Shown one piece after another: positions 17,700 to 26,161 of a stretch of 64,000 nucleotides of DNA. Below the pieces are notes generated by a model. The model saw only the letters and a program-made list of their open reading frames with translations, did not search any database and had not been told where the DNA came from. The translations under genes were made by a program, and so were the position numbers. Position 1 is the stretch's first letter. Each line of letters starts with the position of its first letter. Origin of the DNA: Bacillota bacterium (GTDB taxonomy: Bacteria; Bacillota; Clostridia; Acetivibrionales; DSM-1351); contig JAEZUC010000051.1 of the NCBI GenBank assembly GCA_023443515.1, positions 1-64,000 on the forward strand, in the 5' to 3' direction.

Positions 17700-17770
17700 C
17701 TCTGCGAAAGCAGACGGTTATTCAAATACACCGCATTTCCAAAAACGGAGATGCGGTTATTTTATTTATG
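17700..17770 (+). ncRNA. Candidate structured leader or small RNA ending in a terminator hairpin
   Basis: A hairpin TCTGC-GAAA-GCAGA (17701-17714) closed by a GNRA tetraloop is followed by a second hairpin, ACCGCAT (17730-17736) with ATGCGGT (17751-17757). The second has an internal CC/GG pairing and leads into TATTTTATTT. No plus-strand gene lies upstream, so this terminator should end a short transcript that starts within the 120 bases before it, or attenuate the DUF378 gene at 17867. It matches no riboswitch class that I can recall. Confidence 0.35.
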
Positions 17771-17866
17771 GTATCTTTTTTCCACTGAATAAAATCTGTT
17801 TATTTAATAATAATATAGAATTGTAACAGAATCTAATTCAATTTAAAAAAGAAGGGAGTTGGTAAT

Positions 17867-18082
17867 ATGAGAACACCATTGGATAGAGTTGCATTAGTAC
17901 TCATTATAATCGGAGCTCTTAACTGGCTTTCTGTAGGGTTATTCCGCTATGATCTTGTTGGCGCAATTTTTGGTCCCGCTTCACTTATTACAAGAGCAAT
18001 TTTTGTTATCGTCGGTATTGCAGGACTGTACAGCATTAGTCTTCTTTTCAGAGAAAGTGACCAGGCTGTACGGCAGCAGTAA
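17867..18082 (+). CDS. DUF378 family two-TM membrane protein (YuzA-like)
   Basis: A 71-residue protein with two membrane segments (about 7-27 and 42-62). The family signature ALNWLSVGLFRYDLVGAIFG lies across the loop. RBS GAAGGGAG precedes the ATG by 8 bases. DUF378 proteins are small, widespread in Firmicutes and of unknown function. It is followed by a near-perfect hairpin. A structured element with its own terminator lies just upstream, so the gene may be attenuated. Confidence 0.85.
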   Translation: MRTPLDRVALVLIIIGALNWLSVGLFRYDLVGAIFGPASLITRAIFVIVGIAGLYSISLLFRESDQAVRQQ

Positions 18083-18084
18083 AT

Positions 18085-18115
18085 AATCAAAGTGGCGTAT
18101 TTACGCCACTTGATT
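18085..18115 (+). terminator. Long hairpin after the DUF378 gene
   Basis: AATCAAAGTGGCGTA (18085-18099) pairs with TACGCCACTTGATT (18102-18115) over 14 bp with one bulge. It has no T-run, so it is a weak intrinsic terminator or an RNA 3'-end stabiliser. Confidence 0.6.
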
Positions 18116-18233
18116 ATCGGGCAAGAGACAGCAAGCAGACATAAATTTCCGTTATATTTTAAGTAATATTGCAAATTATATTAGTACACCGGTAATAACG
18201 TACAGGTGAAAATCACAAAGGAGGAACTCAATT

Positions 18234-18425
18234 ATGGCTAATAACAATAGTAATAACAGACCTTCAGGATTTGAAAACTTGAAATATGAAATAGCTTCTC
18301 AGGTTGGTGTAAACCTCAAAGAGGGTTATAATGGTGATTTAACTTCAAGAGAAGCAGGTAAAGTCGGTGGTAATATAACTAAGAGAGTATTCCAGGAATT
18401 CAGGGATCAACACCCTAACCAGTAA
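18234..18425 (+). CDS. Alpha/beta-type small acid-soluble spore protein
   Basis: A 63-residue protein with the classic SASP pattern. The block KYEIASQVGV is followed by GYNGDLTSREAGKVGG and a C-terminal KRVFQEF. These proteins coat and protect DNA in the spore core and are degraded at germination by the Gpr protease, whose cleavage region lies around the KYEIA block. RBS AAAGGAGG is strong. Forespore (sigma-G) expression is expected, but I could not find a convincing -35/-10 pair. A terminator follows. Confidence 0.95.
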   Translation: MANNNSNNRPSGFENLKYEIASQVGVNLKEGYNGDLTSREAGKVGGNITKRVFQEFRDQHPNQ

Positions 18426-18455
18426 GAACAAACTTTATGCTAGGTAATAAATAAT

Positions 18456-18495
18456 AAAAGGATGCCCGTCTTCACTGACGTGCATCCTTTTATTT
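18456..18495 (+). terminator. Terminator of the SASP gene
   Basis: AAAAGGATGC-C-CGTC pairs with GACG-T-GCATCCTTTT around a TTCACT loop (18457-18490), followed by ATTTT. Confidence 0.88.
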
Positions 18496-18637
18496 TAAAA
18501 TTAACACTATAGTACTTTATTACTTTATAAACTTTATATATAATTTATATAAGTTAGTACATCACTTTTGCATAGAATAATACAAGCATAAGTTCACATG
18601 TATTTCCAAATATAAACGATAAGGAATAGCCAACACT

Positions 18638-19681
18638 ATGAAAGACTTTAAATCCATTTTTTCCAAGAAAATAACTAAGAGAGTACTTGTCCTTGCAGCA
18701 TTCGCACTTTTGATATACTTCATGCGAGGAATGGCTAACATGTTTCTACTGACCTTCATATTTGCATATCTGGGGTATACGGCTCAAAGTTATGTTTTTA
18801 AACGGACCAAAATCATTAATTCAAGACTACTGAAGGCAATTATAATAACTTTTTACCTTGTGACTGTGACACTGGCCGTTCTGGTACTTTACAAGTATAT
18901 TCCAGTTATTATCTCAGAGCTTAAAACCCTTATAGGACAGGTCACAACCTTCTTTAACACAACCTATGAAAACGAGACTCTGAACTATATTATTTCACTA
19001 TCTAAGGAGATTAAGATTTCTTCGTATATTGAGGATAATTTTGAAGTTCTTTACAAATCAATATCAAACATAGGTAAGCTGGCATTTGATATTGTTATGG
19101 CTATTGTGTTAAGTCTGTTCTTTATACTTGAAAAAAACAGAATTGTCAGATTTACATCGGGTTTTAAAAACAGTAAACTTTCTGTAGTTTATGATGAACT
19201 TTCGTTCTTTGGTCGAAAATTTCTCCAGTCTTTCGGAAAGGTTATTCAGACTCAGATAACTATTTCATTTATAAATGCCATATTGTCCATGATAATGCTT
19301 TATATACTTAAGTTTCCACAGATTTTCGGACTTGGTTTTATGATTTTTATTCTTGGTCTGGTACCTGTGGCAGGTGTGGTAATATCACTGGTTCCGCTCT
19401 CCATGATAGCTTTAAAAATTGGCGGGCCTACAATGATTGTCTATGTTCTGGTACTGATTGTTATTCTCCATGCTCTTGAAAGCTACATTCTAAACCCAAA
19501 GCTTATGTCACAAAAAACCAAACTGCCTGTGTTTTACACATTTGTAGTATTAATAGTTTCGGAACATATACTTGGAATATGGGGGCTTATTATAGGTATT
19601 CCAATATTTATATTTATACTTGATGTTCTGGAAGTTAAAAATCCTGATGCACCCGTTACATCAGATTCAGATAACAATTAA
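18638..19681 (+). CDS. AI-2E family transporter-like permease
   Basis: A 347-residue membrane protein with about seven to eight TM segments in the family layout. An N-terminal pair is followed by a long amphipathic region (about 95-165). The C-terminal block contains PQIFGLGFMIFILGLVPVAG and ends near GIPIFIFILD. Members export small molecules or ions (TqsA, YdiK, some Na+/H+ antiporters); the substrate here is unknown. Its ATG has AAGGA 12 bases upstream. A second, shorter-tailed paralogue lies at 44912. It may be co-transcribed with the two small genes that follow. Confidence 0.88.
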   Translation: MKDFKSIFSKKITKRVLVLAAFALLIYFMRGMANMFLLTFIFAYLGYTAQSYVFKRTKIINSRLLKAIIITFYLVTVTLAVLVLYKYIPVIISELKTLIGQVTTFFNTTYENETLNYIISLSKEIKISSYIEDNFEVLYKSISNIGKLAFDIVMAIVLSLFFILEKNRIVRFTSGFKNSKLSVVYDELSFFGRKFLQSFGKVIQTQITISFINAILSMIMLYILKFPQIFGLGFMIFILGLVPVAGVVISLVPLSMIALKIGGPTMIVYVLVLIVILHALESYILNPKLMSQKTKLPVFYTFVVLIVSEHILGIWGLIIGIPIFIFILDVLEVKNPDAPVTSDSDNN

Positions 19682-19725
19682 CGGGTATACTTTTCTTATA
19701 TAAAATTCAATTAGGAGGCAATACA

Positions 19726-19992
19726 ATGGCAAAATATAACATTATGTCAGTACTTACAAATAACAGGGTGCAGAATGTAAATCTTATGCAAAACGTTCTA
19801 ACAGAGTCCGGCTGTATAATTAAAACCCGCCTGGGGATACATGATGCAAGCGAAAACAGCTGTTCTAATGAGGGCCTTATAATACTTAATCTTATAGGCT
19901 CCGACGATGAAATCGAGAAACTGGAATGCAAATTAAATGAAATTCCGGGGGTAAAGGCTAAAAATATACAATTAAGCTCGGAAGATGCCTAG
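19726..19992 (+). CDS. Small ACT-like protein resembling the iron-only hydrogenase system regulator (TM1266 type)
   Basis: An 88-residue protein with a beta-alpha-beta-beta-alpha-beta pattern. The landmarks are a central RLGIHD, the strand GLIILNLIGSDDE, and an ending PGVKAKNIQL. This matches the TM1266 family, often found beside [FeFe]-hydrogenase maturation genes. No hydrogenase maturase is adjacent here, so its target is open. RBS AGGAGG lies before the ATG. Function is inferred from fold pattern only. Confidence 0.6.
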   Translation: MAKYNIMSVLTNNRVQNVNLMQNVLTESGCIIKTRLGIHDASENSCSNEGLIILNLIGSDDEIEKLECKLNEIPGVKAKNIQLSSEDA

Positions 19993-20021
19993 TCTAATTT
20001 TTTTATCAGGAGGGAAATTCG

Positions 20022-20255
20022 TTGGCTGAACCTAAACGCTGTAAAGAGTGTAACTGCACCTTTCAATACTTAACCAGTGAACAATTATGTTTGAGCTGCA
20101 GTCAAAAAAACGATTCCGAATTCCGGAGGATTAAAGAATTTTTAAAGGACAATCCAAAGTCATCGGTCAGTTTGGTAGCAACTTCTCTTGAAATAAACGT
20201 ATCCCATATTCAGAAGTTTATTGATGAGGGAAGGTTGGAGATTATCGATAAGTAA
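20022..20255 (+). CDS. Zinc-ribbon plus helix-turn-helix small protein (YvyF-like)
   Basis: A 77-residue protein starting at TTG 20022, with AGGAGGG 6 bases upstream. The N-terminus holds CKEC and CLSC pairs (C7, C10, C23, C26), a probable zinc ribbon. Residues about 48-75 form a helix-turn-helix-like segment (SLVATSLEINVSHIQKFIDEGRLE). The layout is that of the flagellar-operon protein YvyF/TIGR03826, although no flagellar genes are near. It follows the TM1266-like gene by 29 bases and is probably co-transcribed. Confidence 0.65.
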   Translation: MAEPKRCKECNCTFQYLTSEQLCLSCSQKNDSEFRRIKEFLKDNPKSSVSLVATSLEINVSHIQKFIDEGRLEIIDK

Positions 20256-20344
20256 CAGGTAAATTCAGGTATAATGTTGCTAATAGCTTACGAATATTCA
20301 GCCGATAAATAAATGTAATACAAATAATTTTAAGGGGTGCCAAT

Positions 20345-20761
20345 ATGGATATTTTTGAACTTATTGCATATCTCAAAGAAACAGAGGGCTACATAGAGTA
20401 TTCTTTTTATAAACATTCATCTGAAATTATGAACGCTATTTCCAACAAAGGTATAGATGAGGTATTAGGTATTATTTCCATGAGAGAAATTAAAAAAGGT
20501 GCCTATGAATGTGTTACCACCTGGGAGGTTGATAATAATTCCTGCTTCAGGAAAACGGTAATAATTGACATATCCAACGAAATGCTTTATATTACCGAAA
20601 CTCTTGATGGTGCAGACAGCCAGTCAGCTAAAGCAGATTTAGTTTCAGATTTTGATGTGCAGAAGGAATACTCTGAAATTATAGATTTAATGAAAACAAA
20701 GCAATTAAACAGCATTGAAAAAGAATTGCTTACAAAAGTTGTTGCTGCATTTTTTAAATAA
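20345..20761 (+). CDS. Hypothetical protein
   Basis: A 138-residue soluble alpha+beta protein. RBS AAGGGG lies 7 bases before the ATG, and a strong terminator follows the stop. The middle is beta-rich (YECVTTWEVDNN, RKTVIIDISNEMLYITETL) and the C-terminus is helical with a basic end. I do not recognise a family, and there are no motifs suggesting catalysis or metal binding. It stands alone between the YvyF-like gene and a PAP2 phosphatase. Confidence 0.7.
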   Translation: MDIFELIAYLKETEGYIEYSFYKHSSEIMNAISNKGIDEVLGIISMREIKKGAYECVTTWEVDNNSCFRKTVIIDISNEMLYITETLDGADSQSAKADLVSDFDVQKEYSEIIDLMKTKQLNSIEKELLTKVVAAFFK

Positions 20762-20771
20762 TATATAAAAA

Positions 20772-20805
20772 GGGAAATAGTTGAAATCTATTTCCCGTTT
20801 TTTTT
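20772..20805 (+). terminator. Rho-independent terminator
   Basis: A perfect 9-bp stem GGGAAATAG (20772-20780) with its complement at 20788-20796, followed by G and T8. Confidence 0.92.
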
Positions 20806-20888
20806 GAATATTAGTCGGAGTACATATGACTTAAAAAGTGTTTTTCTCCTTTTATATATGTTAGAATAGTTTCTAATGAGGTGATAAA

Positions 20889-21437
20889 ATGCTTTCCGCT
20901 ATTCAAAATATAGATACATTTATACTGGACTTTATACAAAACAATCTGCGTTCACCCATTATGGATAAAATTATGCAAGTATTTACTTTTATGGGAAACA
21001 GCGGTGCAGTTTGGCTTATCATTGGTATATTACTTATTATATCAAAAAAACACAGGACTACAGGAATTATGGTTATGGGTGCATTGGTTATTTGCCTGAT
21101 TATAGGTAATCTTACCCTAAAGCCAGTTATTGCAAGGGCGCGCCCTTGTTGGGTTAATACGAGTGTGCATTTGCTGGTGTCATCACCACAGGATTATTCT
21201 TTTCCATCCGGGCACACCATGTCTTCTTTTGCAGCCGCCGTAGTGCTCTTTTTGAGAAACAGACGTTGGGGTCTGTGGGCGTTGTTTACAGCTGCTATGA
21301 TAGCTTTTTCAAGACTTTATCTCTATGTTCACTACCCTTCTGATGTAGTTTCAGGTTTGATTCTTGGCATAGCAGTTGCTTTTGTATCAGTTAAAACCTT
21401 TCCCGTTGTTCGAAATTTATTCAATAGAATAATTTGA
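20889..21437 (+). CDS. PAP2-family membrane phosphatase
   Basis: A 182-residue protein with about six TM segments. It carries the three acid-phosphatase motifs: KPVIARARP (about 78-86), PSGH (106-109) and SRLYLYVHYPSD (139-150). Close relatives dephosphorylate undecaprenyl pyrophosphate (BcrC/YbjG type) or phosphatidylglycerophosphate at the membrane's outer face; the exact lipid cannot be told. RBS GAGGTG. The structured repeat at 21438 begins directly after its stop codon. Confidence 0.9.
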   Translation: MLSAIQNIDTFILDFIQNNLRSPIMDKIMQVFTFMGNSGAVWLIIGILLIISKKHRTTGIMVMGALVICLIIGNLTLKPVIARARPCWVNTSVHLLVSSPQDYSFPSGHTMSSFAAAVVLFLRNRRWGLWALFTAAMIAFSRLYLYVHYPSDVVSGLILGIAVAFVSVKTFPVVRNLFNRII

Positions 21438-21743
21438 GGGGCTGTTGCAAAACAGAAAGTTTGAGTTTTAACACCTGTACTCCCGTATAAAATTGTATCA
21501 ATGATTGCTTCTTTAGATATTTGCAGATGTTTCTAGCGGCTCATCATAGGATATTTTACCGTCGCTCACATTCATCGTCCATGATTCATGGTTTCACTAA
21601 AACCTACATCGTGATAGGTTTTCCGGTAAAATATCCATGTTCAACCACAAACATCTGCAAATATCTTTAACCAAGCTTCCATTGATACAATTTATACTCA
21701 CATACAGGCTAGAAAAGATAAAAACTAATTTTGCAACAACCCC
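21438..21743. repeat. MITE-like structured repeat, copy 1
   Basis: A 306-bp non-coding element bounded by 15-bp terminal inverted repeats, GGGGCTGTTGCAAAA (21438-21452) and its complement at 21729-21743 (14 of 15 match). Inside are imperfect arms of about 50 bp (21485-21531 with 21648-21706) and a perfect 13-bp inner repeat, GGATATTTTACCG (21549-21561) with its complement at 21624-21636. The whole unit can fold into one long branched hairpin. The core (21454-21709) recurs in inverted orientation at 26171-26423. The ends resemble those of bacterial insertion sequences, but no transposase is present. It lies between two convergent gene ends. Confidence 0.85.
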
Positions 21744-21750
21744 TTCTGTT

Positions 21751-22860
21751 TTATTTCGGGTTAACTTCCTTTTCTATTTGATTTTCCACACTAACAGAAA
21801 CCTGGCCCTTGCTACTTTCTGCCTTAGCCAAAGATGGGCTTGTTGCAGGTATTGTAGCAGTTATCGGCAAAACAGGAATAAATACCGGCGTATTACCACT
21901 GCCATCAGACAGTACGATTATTCCGTATTCATTTTTATATATTGTCCCTGTAGCATGTACATTTGAACCTGTATATATATCAACATCAGTTTTACTGTTC
22001 AAATATTCATAGTATGCCGTTACAATATCCGTATCATAGCCTGGGGTAAAAGCAGGTACCGGAAGATATGTAAAAGAAGGATTGTATACCGTACCATCTC
22101 CGGTGTATATTGCTGTAATTGAATTAAGGGGAATCGCTTGTTCCTGCCCGTTGTCCATAACTATGAATAATGCTCCGTTTTTTGCTACCGAAGAAGTAAA
22201 CAACTGATAAGGTGTACCGGTTATAGAAGAAGCAGTTAATCCTTTAGTAAACACAGTTACCGTATTGGTAGGATAGAACATTATAATTTGCTGTATTATA
22301 TGTGCCAGCTGTGAATAATAGAAGTTTGTTGCTGAATTTTCAGAAGGAGTTCCTGAATATGTAATTGTTAGTTTTGGGTAATATGGTTCCCATGAGATAT
22401 TATCTGTACCAAACTGAACAGTTGTTGTTCCGTCAGAATTGGTTAAGGCTAAGCCGTTGTTTGCAACGGTTCCGCTAAGCCAACTGTTTACCAAAGCTGT
22501 TATGTCAATATCAACTGTTTTGTAAAGGTCATTTGTTGTAACATCAACTTTTGACTGCGTAGGTGTAAAAGCCGGGCGCGTGTTGTAGGTGACAGTAGTT
22601 CTGTTGAAAGGTTCCATTACTGTATTTACCACAACGGGACTGGGATTGGTACCGCTTTTTGCAATGACAGCCAGCTGAAGCACAGCACTGTCAACAAAAT
22701 TTACGGGCAATGACGGCAATGCTATTTGCATCAAACTTATACAGTTCTGATACTGCGTGTCCGTACCTGAATAAATGGTGGGATATACCGAAAAGTTAAT
22801 AGTTGGCTGTGCAGAAGACACAAATGTGGTGCTTGGAATATCCACTACAACAGTTGACAT
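21751..22860 (-). CDS. DNRLRE-domain protein, possibly spore-surface
   Basis: A 369-residue protein. Residues about 1-165 match the DNRLRE/CBM96-like beta-sandwich pattern: an opening TFVSSAQP, then SLMQIALPSLP, NTRPAFTPTQ, DIDITALVNSWLSG and a final YYPKLTITYS. Residues about 180-350 are a second Ser/Thr-rich beta region without recognised motifs. There is no signal peptide or membrane segment, which is odd for a wall-type domain; proteins of this kind can be spore-coat components loaded from the mother cell. Its stop lies 7 bases from the end of repeat copy 1. An RBS is weak (GAAGGAATC about 5 bases before the ATG at 22860). Confidence 0.75.
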   Translation of the reverse strand: MSTVVVDIPSTTFVSSAQPTINFSVYPTIYSGTDTQYQNCISLMQIALPSLPVNFVDSAVLQLAVIAKSGTNPSPVVVNTVMEPFNRTTVTYNTRPAFTPTQSKVDVTTNDLYKTVDIDITALVNSWLSGTVANNGLALTNSDGTTTVQFGTDNISWEPYYPKLTITYSGTPSENSATNFYYSQLAHIIQQIIMFYPTNTVTVFTKGLTASSITGTPYQLFTSSVAKNGALFIVMDNGQEQAIPLNSITAIYTGDGTVYNPSFTYLPVPAFTPGYDTDIVTAYYEYLNSKTDVDIYTGSNVHATGTIYKNEYGIIVLSDGSGNTPVFIPVLPITATIPATSPSLAKAESSKGQVSVSVENQIEKEVNPK

Positions 22861-22929
22861 AATACGATTCCTTCTTTCATATTTGTTTTATTACTTACAT
22901 ATATGATTAAAAGAATACTATGATGAGTA

Positions 22930-24234
22930 TTATTTTTCTTTACCTGTTTTCTTAAAGGTATTTTCGATTTCCTTAACTGCCTGCTCCTTAGTATAAGTTT
23001 TTGCAATATATCCTTGCATTATCTCTCCGAACTTCTGATGAAAATCATCGGGTACATAGTTTATATACATATCTCCGACCATATTGTCCTTTTTGTAGGT
23101 CTCAAACTCCTTTGCAATTTGCATTTTAGACATATCTCCACCGTTTATGGGGGGCATAACCTTAGCAACTTTCGAAAACCACTTCTTGCCATAGTCAGAA
23201 GTAAAAAGCCAGTTATATAGATCCAGAACTTCCTCCAAAGCAGGTGAATCCTTATATATCCTGGTAGCCTGCTCAGTTCCCGCCACAATAAATGCATTTG
23301 CTGTCTTGTCGTCTACCGGGTATCCGGTAACTCCCAGCTTCATCTTGGGATTAATATTTAGAATATCAGATTCGGCCCATGAACCCTGTCCTATAATCAT
23401 TGCTGCCTTTCCCATTGCAAAATCAGCCAGTTCTGCTGACAGGTCTGTTTCAAGAGGCTTTATATCTCCGTACTTTACTGTTAAATCAATGAATTTAAAG
23501 AAATTCTCATTAATAAGGGGATACGTTTCAAATTTATCCTTTCCCGAAGTAAAATTCTTCACAAGCCCTTCGATGTCATCCGGCTTTGAAGCATCTAAGA
23601 AATGCATAAAAACATGTCTGAAAACCCATGGTTCTTTATATCCTGTAGAAAAAGGCTGTATACCGACAGATTTCAGTTTCTGAGCCGCAGCTTCCAGCTC
23701 AACCAAGGTTTTGGGTACAGGTATCTTGTTTTTATCAAACAGCTCTTTGTTATATACCAGGCCATACACATTTTCCTTAATAGGAAAGCCATAAACCTTT
23801 CCTTTATAGGACATATTCATTCTTACCTCGTCTGTCATAGCTTTTGCAAGAGGTTGGCCTGTAAGGTCATAGGAATATTTTGCGTACTCCTTGATTTCAC
23901 TGCCTGCGGAAGTTGTAAATACATCGGGCATATCACCAGATTTGATTTTTGTTTTAAGTATTTGAGAATAATCCGACTGAATGGTTTTGAGATTTACAGT
24001 TAAGTTTGGTTTGTTCTTTTTATATTCCTTAAGGTATTCGTTGATTGCGTCAACATACTCAGGGTTATTAACAAAAATATTAATATTTGCTGATTTTGCC
24101 TTGGAAGCCTTTGACGCTTTTGAAGCAGTACCTTGTGAAGGCATTTTGGGAGACGGCTCCTCCTTTTTACAGCCCGCAATCATACCTGCTGACAGAACAA
24201 AAGCCAATATTAAAGATAATAATCTTTTTCTCAT
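22930..24234 (-). CDS. Extracellular sugar-binding lipoprotein (ABC importer solute-binding protein)
   Basis: The start is at the ATG at 24234 (434 residues), which has AAAGGAGA upstream; the longer frame to 24363 has no such support. A signal peptide ends in a lipobox (GMIAGC, lipidated C22). A linker with KASKASK repeats follows, then a family 1 solute-binding domain (INIFVNN, GDMPDVFTT, YGFPIKENVYGLVYNKELF, AAMIIGQGSW). It should bind a carbohydrate outside the cell for an ABC importer. No permease or importer ATPase genes are adjacent, so it either works with distant components or serves a sensor. Confidence 0.9.
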   Translation of the reverse strand: MRKRLLSLILAFVLSAGMIAGCKKEEPSPKMPSQGTASKASKASKAKSANINIFVNNPEYVDAINEYLKEYKKNKPNLTVNLKTIQSDYSQILKTKIKSGDMPDVFTTSAGSEIKEYAKYSYDLTGQPLAKAMTDEVRMNMSYKGKVYGFPIKENVYGLVYNKELFDKNKIPVPKTLVELEAAAQKLKSVGIQPFSTGYKEPWVFRHVFMHFLDASKPDDIEGLVKNFTSGKDKFETYPLINENFFKFIDLTVKYGDIKPLETDLSAELADFAMGKAAMIIGQGSWAESDILNINPKMKLGVTGYPVDDKTANAFIVAGTEQATRIYKDSPALEEVLDLYNWLFTSDYGKKWFSKVAKVMPPINGGDMSKMQIAKEFETYKKDNMVGDMYINYVPDDFHQKFGEIMQGYIAKTYTKEQAVKEIENTFKKTGKEK

Positions 24235-24407
24235 CGGTATTCTCCTTTTTATTCCTTTATCAAGTTTAATATAATCAACATTATGGATTTTTATACAGTA
24301 AAAGTTGCTTACCATGTGTATTTCTTGCCCATATAAACCAACTTGTGTGGTAAAATACATCATATAAATTAAAATATAAGAACATCAGATATTTTTCAGG
24401 AGGTCGC

Positions 24408-26147
24408 ATGCAAACTTTTAAAAAATTCATCAGGTTTTATAAACCTTATAAAAAACTGTTCTTTATTGATATGCTCTGCGCACTTATTGCCTCTGCCATA
24501 GACCTTGCTTTCCCGCAGATATTGAATCTGCTGACAAAAGATGTATTCACAGGCAGCTCTGCTCACATACTTCGTTCACTGTGGATTATCGGGACAGGGT
24601 TAGTCATAATGTATATAGTCAGGTATTACTGCCAGTATTTTATAACCTCTTGGGGCCATATAATGGGAGCCCGTATGGAAAGCGACATGCGACAGGAGTT
24701 ATTTGACCACTACCAAAAGCTGTCTTTTTCATACTATGACAAAAATAATACAGGGGAAATGATGTCAAAGCTCATTTCAGATTTATTTGATATAACCGAG
24801 CTGGCCCACCATGGCCCTGAAAACTTTTTCATATCTGCTATAAAGATAATAGGCTCGTTTATACTTCTGGCTATGATTAATGTCCCTATGACGCTGATTT
24901 TGCTTGCTATTACGTTAATAATGGGTATTTTCAGCCTTTTCAAAAATCGAAGAATGCGTTCGGTTTTCTTTGATAACAGAAAGAAGATAGCAATGGTAAA
25001 TTCACGTTTGCAGGACAGTCTTTCAGGAATCAGGGTTGTACAGTCCTTTGCAAATGAAGAAATCGAGAGGGACAAATTTGGAGAAAGTAATCTGAAATTT
25101 CTGGATTCCAAAAAAGACAGCTATCTAATAATGGGAAGCTTTCATGCCGGAAATTCCTTCTTTCAAGGACTACTGTACACGGTAGTGCTGGTAAGCGGAG
25201 GTTACTTTATAGCAAAAGGTACTTTAAGAGCCACAGACCTTGCTATATATGCGCTATATATAGGTATTTTCCTCAATCCTTTAGATGTCCTCATAAACTT
25301 TACAGAGGCCTTCCAGAAAGGCTTTTCAGGCTTCAGGCGTTTTCTTGATGTAGTGGAGACAAAACCTGAAATAGTGGACAGAAAAGGTGCAAAGCCACTG
25401 GTTAATCCACGTGGAGATATCAGTTACAATAATGTTTCGTTCAGATACGATAAGGATTCGGAGGTACTGGATGATGTAAATATATCTATTAAAGCAGGAA
25501 AAACAGTAGCATTTGTAGGGCCCTCCGGGGGAGGTAAAACTACTTTATGCTCCCTTCTTCCCAGGTTTTATGATGTTACTGACGGGCAAATCACGATTGA
25601 CGGAAAAGATATAAGGGATGTAACACTCAAGTCACTTAGGAATTGTATCGGAATTGTTCAGCAGGATGTTTATATGTTTGCAGGAAGCATCCGTGAAAAC
25701 ATTGCCTACGGAAAACCTGGTGCATCTGATGAAGAAATAATCCAAGCCGCCAAAAACGCAAACATACATGACTTTGTTATGAGCCTTGAGAATGGTTACG
25801 ACACATATGTCGGAGAACGCGGTACACGTCTTTCAGGTGGTCAGAAGCAGAGAATAGCCATCGCTCGTGTATTTTTAAAGAATCCGCCAATCCTTATTTT
25901 GGACGAGGCCACCTCTGCGCTGGATAATGAAAGTGAGCGTCATATACAGCTTTCACTTGAACATCTTGCAAAGAACCGTACAACTATAGTGATAGCCCAC
26001 AGACTCAGCACAATCCGAAATGCCGATGAAATAATAGTTATAGACCAAAGTGGAATTCAGGAAAGAGGTACACATGATACTTTACTAAAGCAGGACGGCT
26101 TGTATGCTAAGTATTATAATATGCAATTCGAAGGCTTAGGCGATTAA
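24408..26147 (+). CDS. ABC exporter half-transporter (fused permease-ATPase)
   Basis: A 579-residue type IV ABC exporter (ABCB/MsbA-like). Six TM segments fill residues 1 to about 310. The nucleotide-binding domain has Walker A GPSGGGKTT (371-379), a Q loop in VQQDVYMF, signature LSGGQKQR (about 474-481), Walker B ILILDEATSAL and H loop IAHRLST. It should act as a homodimer exporting a drug, lipid or peptide. RBS AGGAGG lies 6 bases before the ATG. It is divergent from the sugar-binding lipoprotein, and repeat copy 2 begins just after its stop. Confidence 0.93.
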   Translation: MQTFKKFIRFYKPYKKLFFIDMLCALIASAIDLAFPQILNLLTKDVFTGSSAHILRSLWIIGTGLVIMYIVRYYCQYFITSWGHIMGARMESDMRQELFDHYQKLSFSYYDKNNTGEMMSKLISDLFDITELAHHGPENFFISAIKIIGSFILLAMINVPMTLILLAITLIMGIFSLFKNRRMRSVFFDNRKKIAMVNSRLQDSLSGIRVVQSFANEEIERDKFGESNLKFLDSKKDSYLIMGSFHAGNSFFQGLLYTVVLVSGGYFIAKGTLRATDLAIYALYIGIFLNPLDVLINFTEAFQKGFSGFRRFLDVVETKPEIVDRKGAKPLVNPRGDISYNNVSFRYDKDSEVLDDVNISIKAGKTVAFVGPSGGGKTTLCSLLPRFYDVTDGQITIDGKDIRDVTLKSLRNCIGIVQQDVYMFAGSIRENIAYGKPGASDEEIIQAAKNANIHDFVMSLENGYDTYVGERGTRLSGGQKQRIAIARVFLKNPPILILDEATSALDNESERHIQLSLEHLAKNRTTIVIAHRLSTIRNADEIIVIDQSGIQERGTHDTLLKQDGLYAKYYNMQFEGLGD

Positions 26148-26161
26148 TACTACAAAAAGAA

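Noticed and set aside
17700..17770. c-di-GMP type I riboswitch
   Set aside because: A GAAA tetraloop hairpin is present, but the conserved core sequences of that class around it are absent.
17590..17826. 78-residue plus-strand frame
   Set aside because: It has no RBS and it covers the two RNA hairpins; base pairing explains the sequence better than coding does.
21438..21743. Intact insertion sequence
   Set aside because: The ends look like insertion-sequence terminal repeats, but the 306-bp interior holds no transposase frame; it is at most a non-autonomous derivative.
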